Assembly: GCA_030581615.1 (NCBI GenBank)
Contig: JAKTTT010000027.1
Span: forward strand, 124,001 to 188,000
Origin: Alloascoidea africana
Lineage: Eukaryota > Ascomycota > Alloascoideomycetes > Alloascoideales > Alloascoideaceae
Direction: 5' to 3'
Length of the DNA stretch: 64,000 nucleotides
Within the stretch, counting starts at the first letter, position 1. Each line of letters begins with the position of its first letter. The notes beneath the pieces were generated by a model. It was not told the DNA's origin and did not search any database. It saw only the letters and a list, made by a program, of their open reading frames with translations. Positions 52,707 through 62,705 of this stretch are shown here, in pieces. The translations under genes and the position numbers were made by a program.

Positions 52707-55700
52707 CTATGCTTGTTGGACTTTTGCATAACTAGGAGGCCTCAGCTTTCTATTCACAATTTTTGCAATCCAAATTGGCAGCAAGCTAGTTGCGATGATA
52801 ACCGCACATTGCCAATAGAAAGAAGCATTGACAACGTATGAGAGATCAAAGTAATCTGCGAGGAATGGGATTGAAGCGATAAACGCCACAAGACTCGCAA
52901 CTTCCGAACCTATGATAATCTTGTTCCACATACGTATCTCAATTGCAACCATGGCAAGTTCATTTAGAAGCAATGCAGAGAAGCTAATTGTAACCATCTT
53001 GGTGAAGAGGGCTTCATCAAGTCCTGTAAACAATTGTGCAATACCTTGGATAACAACCCCCTGGTACAAAGACACAAGTAACCAGACGCAAAAAGTCTTG
53101 TATGAGAGGGACTTGCCAAGTGTCAAATCCTTGTACAATTCAGGATACATTTTCGCGAGATGCTCGTCAACGTCTTTATCCGTTACAAGGGAAAACACAG
53201 GCATCATTGTGTATACAGTTGCATATCCAACCATCAGCCAACCTTGGTAAAGGGCAAGTGGTTCAAATCTTGAGCAGACAGAATAAACAGTTTGACAAAC
53301 GGATATAATCAACCCTCTGTGGATCACAAATTGTGCCAGTTTTGCCGATCTCTTATAAGAATTTCTACCATGCCAGACCAACAACTTTGTCAAATGTTGA
53401 AATTGAGTAATTGAAAAATCCGCAGCCAAAGATGCCTGTTTGCCCTCTTTACCCACTATTCCAACCCCAACATCAGCGGCCTGAATCATACTAACGTCAT
53501 TTCCACCATCACCAATACAACAAACTCGCTTTTTCGTGTATTCTCTAATCAACATAGCGACATCTGCCTTTTGTTGAGGAGAACATCGACAGGCTATGAC
53601 GGCGGGTAGTGTTACTGCAATTGCAATAAACTCGTCCTTAAAATGTGTCATGTACAATGACAAGGACTCTCCATCGATCAACAAACAGGCATCGATTTTT
53701 GTTTTCAACAGCTCAATTTCTGTTAAAGCATTTTCTGTAGAGTTTAGCTTTGATATTAGATGGATATACTGGCCCCTACTAACCAGTTTTGCACTTATAG
53801 CCACACATCTTGCAGTTTCAATCTTGTCTCCCGTTAACATCCAAATTTTAACCCCAGCATTTCTCAAAAGTTCTAAAGAGGGCTTCACCTGATCTTGTAA
53901 CCTATCCTCTACACCCGTCAATCCCAGTAATTCCAAGTCGCGCTCCAGTAGCGAATTCACAACGTTGCTCATGGCCGCGTCCCTATTGGACATGGACAAC
54001 GAAGCTTCATGATACCTCTCTTTAAAATTGTCATATGCCTGATGAGAAAGTTTTTTCCTGCCCACTACCAAAGTTCGTAGACCTTCTCTTGCCATGTTTC
54101 CCGTTTCCTCTTCAAGCCAATCGTTCTGTTGAACTATAGGTGCCATTACTGTATCAGCACCTTTTTCCAAAAACCATATTTCATCTTTCAACTGATCTTT
54201 CACTATGATTCCCATTCTCTTTGATTCGGAACTGAATGGGAAAACGTTGAGGATGTCATATTGGATCGAAGTATGCGATGCCTCGTGAATTAGAGTTATC
54301 GAAGTTCGATCTCTTTTGTAAAGCGACAATCCCACTGATGCAGTATATTTAACAATTGCAATTTCATCGGGGGAAGATGCCTGGTACTGCACTTGGCCTT
54401 CTTCAAAAGATGGCGTAACATTATGACATATAGCCAATACAGTGACCAAGTCTCTTATTCTATTGTTCAACTCCCTTCTGCTTCTGTTGCCCATCACCAC
54501 GACATTTTTATCAGGAGCGCTATTTGCGACACATTCGGAAACAATGTCCATAGACTCTGTACCATAGGAAACTGTTCCAAGATGTAGCTTTTTCATCTCC
54601 ATATCGTTCTGCGTCAAAGTTCCCGTCTTGTCACTTAACAAATACTCAATTCTGCCCAGATCTTCAGGGATCGTACTGGTTCTCACAATTGTCTCTGGAA
54701 TTGTTGTATCATGCTCAATCTGATACGCATAGTAGGATTTGCCCATATCCAAATTAACCCTAAGGCTGACGGGAATAATGGTTGAGAAAAGAATCAGAAA
54801 TCGCATAATGTTGATATACCAGTTTGCGCCAAATCCGTTTAACCCAACCAACCCCACACTAAGAATGAAAACACTACCACAAAGAATTTTGGACAAGTTG
54901 TTAATCTCGAGTTCCAAAAGACCGATTTTTGTGCCTGCTCTTGATGTATTCATTGCCTGGCGTGTATCTTTACCCGTGTAAATCACACATCCAATTGCTG
55001 TCCCCGATGCAAGCACTGTATTTGCCCAAAGAACATTATCGACAGAAAGAGGTCCCGATACGTCGTTATGTTGTATTTTCCCCAGAAACGAATGGATGGA
55101 TTTTGCCGGTGGAGAAGCGGTAATGATAGTATCGAAAAGATCATCTTGAGACAATGGTTGTGTCAAAGAGCTTGCGATTCTCAATTTCCAATCTGTTTCA
55201 CCATCAAGTTGATCTGTTCTAATAAAAGTCTCGCCGTTTTTCTCACTGGACTGAAGCAAAACCATATCGGCTGGGATTCGATGATCCTTGTGAATACGAA
55301 CCAAATCACCAACTTTTAAATTTTTGGACTCGACAGGCTTAGGATTCCCCAAAACCTCAAATGCCTCACTGTTTGCCTCTTTATCCCGCCTTCTGCGTTG
55401 GATATCGTCCATGGCTTCTTTACCCATGGTTATTGTCAGTACAAATGCAAGAGGTGCAACGTATGAGGATAGGTATCCAATCTGTAAAGCCGGAATCGCC
55501 TGTGACAAAGCCACAAGTAGAAAATACAGGTTAAAGAAAAACTTGAACTGTTGGTATAAAATAATGGGGACGAATAATACAGGAGAGTATTTTGCATTTG
55601 AAATTGCGTTGGAAGCGTAGATGGGTGGAGTTGAGCCTGGAGAAATTCGTCTCTCTATGACCTGTTCTTTTCCTTGGAAATTGTGGAAGGGCAAGACAAA

Positions 55701-56258
55701 TCGAATTTTTACACCTTTGCCAGAGATAATCGAGGTACTAAGAGATCGTAGAGCATTTGTTGTGATAATGGGCATGGCTTTTAGCCGGGTCATAAAGCCG
55801 TGACCTCCTCCAGTTGGTCTTTTCCTAAGGTTACTATCGAGACTTTCATCATCCCTAAAGTCGTCTTCATCTTCAGAGTTTACGTCGAATCGAACCTCTC
55901 TCTCTCGTTGAGGAGGAGCAGCTCCACTGACACCGACGACAGGACTTCTTCCCCCTAGTCCCATCAACGGAGTGGTATCACTATTTGTACTTCGATGTCG
56001 AAAATGGGACTGGTATTTGGCTTTTAACACTGCGCTGTTTGTGTTACGCCTTGGATCGAATGCATCAGTGACTATAATATCATCTTCCTCGTCGTTATCA
56101 TCGGACTCCCCGGTGTTATGGGTCAGGAACGAATAAGGCGATCTCGAAGGAGTTGTAGGTCTGGAAGATCTCGATTTCGTGGGAGATATGGTAAGTGTTC
56201 GCAGAGGGATGTTAACTGTCGATGAGGTTGGAGAATGTATACGGGTATACGAAGGCAT
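52707..56258 (-). CDS. NEO1: P4-type ATPase NEO1 (phospholipid flippase)
   Basis: Neo1 is an essential Golgi/endosome flippase that acts without a Cdc50-type beta subunit and maintains aminophospholipid asymmetry. The 1183-residue product has an acidic/Ser N-terminal region, then P4 motifs in order. RTDQLDGETDWKLR is in the actuator domain, LLSDKTGTLTQNDMEM carries the phosphorylated Asp (about residue 540), MLTGDKIETA is in the P domain and GDGGNDVSMIQAADVG is the hinge. KKLHLGTVSYG after the phosphorylation site is typical of the Neo1/ATP9 branch. The C-terminal membrane half has about six segments. The gene is uninterrupted; a CAAGTG-rich spacer separates it from the cyclin gene downstream. 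Confidence 0.93.
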   Translation of the reverse strand: MPSYTRIHSPTSSTVNIPLRTLTISPTKSRSSRPTTPSRSPYSFLTHNTGESDDNDEEDDIIVTDAFDPRRNTNSAVLKAKYQSHFRHRSTNSDTTPLMGLGGRSPVVGVSGAAPPQREREVRFDVNSEDEDDFRDDESLDSNLRKRPTGGGHGFMTRLKAMPIITTNALRSLSTSIISGKGVKIRFVLPFHNFQGKEQVIERRISPGSTPPIYASNAISNAKYSPVLFVPIILYQQFKFFFNLYFLLVALSQAIPALQIGYLSSYVAPLAFVLTITMGKEAMDDIQRRRRDKEANSEAFEVLGNPKPVESKNLKVGDLVRIHKDHRIPADMVLLQSSEKNGETFIRTDQLDGETDWKLRIASSLTQPLSQDDLFDTIITASPPAKSIHSFLGKIQHNDVSGPLSVDNVLWANTVLASGTAIGCVIYTGKDTRQAMNTSRAGTKIGLLELEINNLSKILCGSVFILSVGLVGLNGFGANWYINIMRFLILFSTIIPVSLRVNLDMGKSYYAYQIEHDTTIPETIVRTSTIPEDLGRIEYLLSDKTGTLTQNDMEMKKLHLGTVSYGTESMDIVSECVANSAPDKNVVVMGNRSRRELNNRIRDLVTVLAICHNVTPSFEEGQVQYQASSPDEIAIVKYTASVGLSLYKRDRTSITLIHEASHTSIQYDILNVFPFSSESKRMGIIVKDQLKDEIWFLEKGADTVMAPIVQQNDWLEEETGNMAREGLRTLVVGRKKLSHQAYDNFKERYHEASLSMSNRDAAMSNVVNSLLERDLELLGLTGVEDRLQDQVKPSLELLRNAGVKIWMLTGDKIETARCVAISAKLVSRGQYIHLISKLNSTENALTEIELLKTKIDACLLIDGESLSLYMTHFKDEFIAIAVTLPAVIACRCSPQQKADVAMLIREYTKKRVCCIGDGGNDVSMIQAADVGVGIVGKEGKQASLAADFSITQFQHLTKLLVWHGRNSYKRSAKLAQFVIHRGLIISVCQTVYSVCSRFEPLALYQGWLMVGYATVYTMMPVFSLVTDKDVDEHLAKMYPELYKDLTLGKSLSYKTFCVWLLVSLYQGVVIQGIAQLFTGLDEALFTKMVTISFSALLLNELAMVAIEIRMWNKIIIGSEVASLVAFIASIPFLADYFDLSYVVNASFYWQCAVIIATSLLPIWIAKIVNRKLRPPSYAKVQQA

Positions 56259-56693
56259 TTTTGTGTGTTAAATCTCTGGCCCCGATCAAGAAAAAGAAAA
56301 AAAACGGGCTGTATAAATATAGTGGTTAAAGCTCAAGTGTATAGTATAATGTTTAGATTGGGGAATACTGGTGTGTCTGGGGATGGGCAAGATGCATGGG
56401 TAGTAAGGTCAGTGAATAAGAAACAAGTGGTGGTGGTGGAGGATGTTTTAGTTTTGGATGTTTTGGGTGGTGGTTTTGAAACCGCACTGGGTTTAGATTT
56501 AAATGAACAGGACCAAGATGCAAACCAACGAAACCAAAACAATAAGAAGTGAAAAATGCTATATAGATCTATAAACAACAAACAAACAAATAATAATAAA
56601 AGAAATGATACGTAAAACTAAGTAAAGTAAGTGGTTTTAGAGACCATAAAAAAAGAAAGTCACAACAAGTGAGATACTTCAAAAACTCTTTTA
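56259..56693. other. intergenic, NEO1 promoter / cyclin 3' end
   Basis: 435 bp. Contains TATAAATA on the plus strand at 56312-56319 and a small plus-strand frame (56349-56552) reported separately. Confidence 0.55.
56349..56552 (+). CDS. possible 67-residue orphan protein
   Basis: An ATG-initiated frame of 67 codons (starting MFRLGNTGVSGDGQDAWVV, ending NQRNQNNKK) sits alone between two minus-strand genes. A TATAAATA box lies 30 bp before its ATG on the same strand. No motif is recognised and the second half is low complexity, so it may be chance. Confidence 0.22.
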   Translation: MFRLGNTGVSGDGQDAWVVRSVNKKQVVVVEDVLVLDVLGGGFETALGLDLNEQDQDANQRNQNNKK

Positions 56694-58277
56694 TTATGAG
56701 CTTTTGGATTTTTCAAAAATATAAAACTCTAGCAACATATCAGTGTAATGTTGGATTTCCTCCGGTTGAATTACAAGTTCAAAATCCAAAAGTAATAAGA
56801 AATTCAATTCAAGATGGTTCAATTCTTCTAATGAAAGTCCACCAACTCTTGCATATCGACGATTTTTATAATAGGCATCACTGAAAAATTTAGAAGATAC
56901 GGTTATTCCTGTGATTATCAACCTGTGGATGCTAAAACTGTTTAGAATAAAAGTTTGCGTCTTCTTGGTTAATGCTGCTGCTGGTTCACGGATAGGCGTA
57001 GGCGTCATCGGGGTCGGGGTCGGGGTCGGGATCGGGATCGGGATCTCAGAAGTCCTTTCAGAATCAGAACATGTGTCAGGTTGAACCATTTGGTGTTGTC
57101 CCGTTTGATTATATTTTTTTGCAATTCTATCGAAATAAATGAGAAGACTTATGAAGACTTCATTTGATGCGGGACAATACTTTAAAATTCGTTTTAAATA
57201 CCCTTGGATATCAATTTTGGGGATCTCTTGACCATGGAAACAATTTGCATTGGGGAGAGAACGTTGTTGACCGTTCCTCGAATCAACTTGTTGAATTGTA
57301 TTATTATAAAAAATCTTTTGTTGTTTTGACAATATTAGATCATTTGTGAAAACAATTTTATCCAATAATGTGGATATCATTGTTAAAAGTTTGTCCACTG
57401 GACAGGTTGAAGCATCCAGAGTTGTATGTTTTATCGCCATCATCTGTTCAAATTGATGAAGATGATTATGATTCGGTATAATTCCTGAAGGTAAAAGCAT
57501 CCTTCTATTAGAAATTTTGGTGGGTAGAGATCGCGATAGTACACCTCTAGCACAGGTTGATCGACTCTGGTGTGCTTTTGCCGTAGGCATTATTAATCTA
57601 GGAGGTTGGTTATAGATATAACTGGTTCGTCGATGTCCAAAAGCATTTGTCATGTTAACCTTTGTGGTTGTACTGGGTGGATGAGGAAATCGTAATGTTG
57701 ATGATGATGAGGAGGAGGATGATGGTCTTCGTCCATTCCCGCTGGAAGGCAATGAGGAAGAATGATCAACAAGAAGTAATGGATCATGCGAGCTTCTTCT
57801 TGATCTGTGTACAGAGTTTATCGATGATGTGGGTGTCGAAGGAGAAGGAGAAAGAGCGTTATTTCGGGTATAATGGAGATGGCGGTCTTCGGGTAAAGCG
57901 CCGCCATCTTTCGGATATGGAGCCCCAGCGAGACGGGATCTAGAGTTTGAGCTAGTGCTAGTGGACTCCGAACCAGTATCTGGATACATCTTTGGTAACA
58001 AGAACGAAGCCGGAGATGCGATTGAATTCGGTGTGTAAGAATCTGTCGTTACAGGCTTTTCCGATATTCCTGTTGTTGAGTCAGTTTTCGTACATGTGGG
58101 GACAGCAGCAGCCAAGAAGGCACGAGGTGGTGGTGGAGGTGGATCTGTGAATGGCTGAGGACGATGATGGGTTTCACCTCCTGGTCTCAGCTGTGTGGGA
58201 ATATGGCCAGGACGTGGGGCCTCAGGGTACGATAATCCAGAGGAAACTGGTGGTGGCGAAAAAGCCCGGGTTGTCAT
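56694..58277 (-). CDS. PHO80-like cyclin
   Basis: Cyclins of the Pho80/Pcl class activate Pho85; Pho80 itself blocks the phosphate-starvation factor Pho4. The cyclin core occupies the last 230 of 527 residues: CPVDKLLTMISTLLDKIVF, the IDIQGYLKRILKYCPASNEVF helix block, LIYFDRIAKKYNQ, then IHRLIITGITVSSKFFSDAYYKN and YARVGGLSLEELNHLELNFL, a strong Pho80 signature. An insert with an Ile-Pro/Thr-Pro repeat and acidic residues (about 60) interrupts the core. The N-terminal 300 residues are Ser/Pro-rich. An ATG at 58433 would add 52 residues; 58277 is preferred because the extension has no cyclin-like or ordered features. Confidence 0.85.
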   Translation of the reverse strand: MTTRAFSPPPVSSGLSYPEAPRPGHIPTQLRPGGETHHRPQPFTDPPPPPPRAFLAAAVPTCTKTDSTTGISEKPVTTDSYTPNSIASPASFLLPKMYPDTGSESTSTSSNSRSRLAGAPYPKDGGALPEDRHLHYTRNNALSPSPSTPTSSINSVHRSRRSSHDPLLLVDHSSSLPSSGNGRRPSSSSSSSSTLRFPHPPSTTTKVNMTNAFGHRRTSYIYNQPPRLIMPTAKAHQSRSTCARGVLSRSLPTKISNRRMLLPSGIIPNHNHLHQFEQMMAIKHTTLDASTCPVDKLLTMISTLLDKIVFTNDLILSKQQKIFYNNTIQQVDSRNGQQRSLPNANCFHGQEIPKIDIQGYLKRILKYCPASNEVFISLLIYFDRIAKKYNQTGQHQMVQPDTCSDSERTSEIPIPIPTPTPTPMTPTPIREPAAALTKKTQTFILNSFSIHRLIITGITVSSKFFSDAYYKNRRYARVGGLSLEELNHLELNFLLLLDFELVIQPEEIQHYTDMLLEFYIFEKSKSS

Positions 58278-58465
58278 GACTTTAGAGAAAGAAGAAGTAA
58301 AGGAAAAGAAGACGGTCGGTGGTGGGGAGAATTGGCCATTTAGGGTATTTTTACGACGAGATACGGCTGGACTCAAATACGCACAAACTTTTTTTTCCCC
58401 CCCGGAGAAGATGCACACAAAAAGGAAATTCATAATCTCATTAGTTATAATACAAAATGATGGTG

Positions 58466-61400
58466 CTATAGGTTCACGGGTGGGTATCTGTTGGCTTCTC
58501 GGGCCAGTTGTTCGAGTCCCGAAATTGCGAGGGCGCCGTCGTCGTGTTCCGTCTCTTGATCCACTTCTTGAACTTGATTTTGGTTTTGGTTTTGGTTTTG
58601 GCCAGTGCCAGTGCTAGTGCTAGAGCGATTCACTTCGTGATCGAGATTTGTATCCTTATCATCATTACGAATCTTCCTGGGCACATTGAGAAAGTCATGG
58701 ATCGAGAGAGAAACCGCAGTTAAAATAGGAATGATTCGGTCATCCACACCTTCAAATCGAAGACTGGCCAAACTTTCTGGTGAAAACCCATGATTCACAA
58801 TTGTTTGATTCCATACATCCAACTCATCATATTTTGCAATCACATCTACGCTGTTTATCCAACCAAATTCGAGACATTTGAGGTATAGGGAAGTCAACGA
58901 GGCATATCTCACATGTTTTTCAAACAACAGATCCATCATATTTGTCCATTCAAGAGTCCCCGTTCCCTTAATATATGCCTCTTTTTTAAACATTGCACGA
59001 TATTCAATCATATGACGAATGTTTTTGGTGGTTTCAACAAGGGTCAATTTACCAATTTTTGGAGTAACAAACAAATAATTATCATAATCATTGTGTAAAT
59101 TGTTTGTCAAATCGGGGACAATTACACGAAGACACATTTTTTCAATTGGTCTTATATACGCCAATGTATAAATGATCATTTTCGCAAGTAAAGGTGCAAT
59201 AACTCTGTTTACATTGTATTGTTTTGTAAATTCGGTTTGACATCTTGATTGAGAATGTGGAGTTATCAATTGAAGACCCAATGGTGTAAGAATCAAATTT
59301 CTCAAACCAGCATCATGTTGTCCATGTTCGTGTTCATTCTCACCATCTCTATATCTTGTATGAATCATTTCTTGACCAAGAAACGGTGTACATGAAGTGA
59401 AATAGAGAAGAACAAGGATGATTTTAACCATTTTTGTTGCAAAAAACAAAAAAGTTTTTGCACGTTTGAGTAAAATAGTTTTCGTTTTTGGATTAAGCAT
59501 AAGCATTTTAAAAGGATGCATTTGTTCCGAATTCCAAAGTGCATTTGGATCGAATTCATTTTCAAAGTTTTCCAAAAAACTGTAACCTGGTCTCAAATAT
59601 TTAAATGAATCTGTATAGGATTCCGGTTCGTTAATAACATCTTCTGGGAATGGAGTTGATACAGTTAAAAACAGATTTTCAACCAACATTTCATGCCAAG
59701 TTTTAAACAAATCATGGATTAAACGCTTCAAATTATCATGAGTGATCATTCCGGTTTTGGAGCGTACAGCGGTTTTGTCATCGTTCATTTCCAACACGGA
59801 TAACAATCTTTTCTTACTGACACCATGGAGCATGACTGAACGGACCTGTAACAAATAACCAAACGGGGTTAGAGAACGTGGATAAAGCCAAGTCTTTGTT
59901 GCATCTTTCATATAGGATATGTGGGTTTCCACGGGTCGTAACGAGCATTCATATGCATATATCAACCTCACACTGTTGTTTGTACGAAGAATAACGTCCG
60001 AACTAAGACTTGACCATTTTTTACTACCCATTGTACAAAACGTTAGCGCATAAGCGAAACAATTGTGCAAGATTGGGGGTAAAACTGAAATTGAATCGAG
60101 ATGGACACTTGTTGTGGATAGGGATTCCAATTGTTGTTCAACAAGTGCTTTACTTGTAGAATGATATAGAGCAAGACAATTGGGTGAATACATGTGTTCC
60201 AAAGGGGTTGTATCGAGCAAATAGGCGAGTTGTTGGAGGTTTGCGAGTTCCAATTCGCTCAATTCGGGTCTTTGAATTGGCAGGTCACTGGTGTACAATG
60301 GAGAAGCAATGAACAGAGCAATCCACAAAATATTTTGCCAATAAACCGTTTTCTCCAAAAGGGCTTTTGGGGCCATCAATTTCATTTCTCCATTATTTTT
60401 CTTGTTGAGGTAGGTACGACCAACAGAATCCAGCAAATTTTTCGGTTCTGGGGTTAAAAGGTTATAAAAAATGTCAACGGCAGTTTTGAAATATGCAGAG
60501 GTTAACAAAGTCAGGTTATCATAACGTTTTGTGGATCTGTTTTCAGGGGTTTCCATTATGAAGAATTTGTAGTTAGTGGATTTATCAAGGATTATGAGTT
60601 CTGTCAATGCGTCACAAGGTAGATAAGGTCGAAGCCAGGAGTTGTCATCGGGGTCGATTTCAAGTACAGGTCGTGTGGGGATTAGTTCAAACATGTTGGT
60701 AGGGTGGATATCGAGTTCCAAATTGGGGAAATTTGGATCATCATGGTTGGTAGTGGTAGCAGGCCGGGGGATGGAATTGTCAAAGATGATTTGGGACGGA
60801 TCGTAGTGTTGGGGATCGTTTTGGTTTTGGTTTTGGTTTTGGTCCGAGACTGAGACTGAGTCAAGATTGGGATTTGGATCGGGATCAAGGTCAAGGTCAA
60901 GGTCATTTGAGGCGATTTCGAGGTAGAGGGGTTCTTTGGGGTCATCGAGCACGAGTTGGGCCTGGATATCACGAATTGAGAATGGGAAGTTTAGGTTTTG
61001 GTGGTATCTTGCATGGTAAGCCATTTTCCGCTTGGGCATGATGGAGCCGCAGGAGCACTTTTGGAGGTGTTGAAGAGGGAGACCATGTATAGGAGATGAA
61101 GATTTTGATTTTGATTTTTGAATTGAATTTTGATTTGATCTCGATCTGGATCTTGATCTGGATCTTGATCTTGACCTAGATCTTGATTTTGATTTTGAGT
61201 TTGACCTCGGTTTGGTAGACGGCGAGTCAGACCGAGAAGACGAGGCATGATTTGGATCAGAGGTATGGGAATTATACTGCAGGACGTATTCTTTGATCAT
61301 GGATTTTATATTTTTGGACCAATTTGTTTTCCCCGGGACCAGTATACCATAATCATGTAATAAAGTGGTCAAATGGTTCATATTTGAAGAATAAAGAAGG

Positions 61401-61656
61401 GAGTTTTTAACAGCTTCAATTTTCAAATTTTTTGTTGAATACTTTTCAATGTTTCTTTTTGTCGGTACAAACCCACATTTTTTGGAACAGGAGATTAGCA
61501 ATCTGTGGCGGGTGTTGATGACAAAGCCAAAGTAGCTTAAGGTGGGATTTCCTAGAAGCGAGAAGCGAGAAGCGAGTTAGAGGATCTTGTAGGGGCCACG
61601 GAGAGACAAAATTCAACAGTCGTACGGATCACATCGTGGTGGGAGTCGAGGGCCAT
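58466..61656 (-). CDS. OrsD-type zinc-knuckle protein (DUF3505-like), one intron
   Basis: Exons 61656-61626 and 61551-58466 give 1038 residues. No ATG opens the long frame, which begins just after a CTAAC branch site and TTCTAG acceptor. A 31-nt first exon ending in a GTACGA donor restores an ATG and keeps frame. The N-terminus matches the OrsD pattern of two zinc knuckles: RHRLLISCSKKCGF, then PIHGLPLQHLQKCSCG with a following HARYH. Between them lies an insert with a long Arg-Ser repeat (about residues 129-149). The remaining 800 residues have no catalytic motif I recognise; VIAPLLAKMIIYTLAYIRP recalls sequences found upstream of some fungal RecQ-like helicases. OrsD proteins are common in filamentous fungi and basidiomycetes, rare in yeasts. 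Function unknown; DNA binding is an inference from the knuckles. Confidence 0.6.
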
Positions 61657-62705
61657 TGCAGGTTCGGGAAGGGTCATCGTCAATAAGTACTGGGAGTGCA
61701 AACTGGAAAGGAGAGGCCCAGGCTGATAACCTGTGGAGGGTGTACGGGTGGAGCGCACACAGCAGTGCGGAGCAGTGTGGTCCGCCCACAGACATGAACA
61801 GATGGAGCAGCTGGGGCCGAGAAGCAGTTGCAAGGCCGTTGGAGACCACCAGCGGGAGTGCTCTGTGGTGCTCTCTGCTCTGCTCGTTGCGAACTCCAAC
61901 CCTCAGCACCAGGCCAATCGCGACAGAGCAGGTGTGGCGGCCGACCAGAGCAGAGCAGACCAGAGCAGGCTGATTATCCTAAGACACGAACATGTAATCT
62001 AGCGGTTCGGTTGTTGATGGCAGTTGCAGTGGCAGTGACGTGATCCCAGCGGCTCTGGATTTGGAGTAGCACGCCTGCGACCAGTTTCAACCCTGCTTTG
62101 GACCTCCATCTCGAGACAGAGACGCCGGCTCTCTGTCGCTGCCGCTGTTTCTGTTTCCTAACTAGCACACGCGACACGGCCAAGGCCTCTGCGCCGGGGC
62201 CTCGCTGTCGCTGGGCTGATGGGATCTGGCATGCTGATTTCAGATGCACGACAAGCCCAGATACGGGGCCCGCTGGAGAGGTCCAGCTGGACCTTCCCTC
62301 GCGGTTGTTCTCATCCTGGGAGCTGGCTCCACGTGGCGGTGTGGAGAGCCTCTTCTCTTGCATCTCTCTTGTTCTTGTTCTCGTGCCTCTCCCACACCCC
62401 AGCAGCTCGGGCCAGCCGGGCAGCTCAGACAGGACACTCGGGCCAGCCAGGAGCAGCACCCTTCGTAATCCGCCCGCAGCGTGCAGCCGCCCGCAGCATG
62501 CAGACGCGCACCGCGGCCGAATCGGGTGATCCGGCGCCCTGCAGGCTTCCGAAAGAATCGCAGCCTGCAGCTGCCCAACCATATTTATTTTGTTCGCGTC
62601 TCTGGTTTTTCCCAGAGGTTGAAAACTCCTTCTTCTTCTCTTCTTCTTCTTCTTCTTCCTCTTCTTCTCCCATTGCTCTTGCTCTTGCTCTTGATCACGC
62701 CCACA
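61657..62705. other. GC-rich divergent promoter region
   Basis: 1.05 kb between the OrsD-type gene (-) and the GAC1-type gene (+). It is GC-rich, with CAGAGCA repeats (about 61922-61970) and a CTT-rich pyrimidine tract (about 62628-62675) just before the GAC1-type ATG. Long frames on both strands overlap each other, show only composition bias and were not called. Confidence 0.6.

Noticed and set aside
58495-58530. GTTCGAGTCCC resembling a tRNA T-arm
   Set aside because: Lies inside the OrsD-type coding sequence; no acceptor, D or anticodon arm can be drawn.
61733-62582. Several frames of 70-200 codons on both strands
   Set aside because: GC-rich divergent promoter; mutually overlapping, no motif, no splice support.
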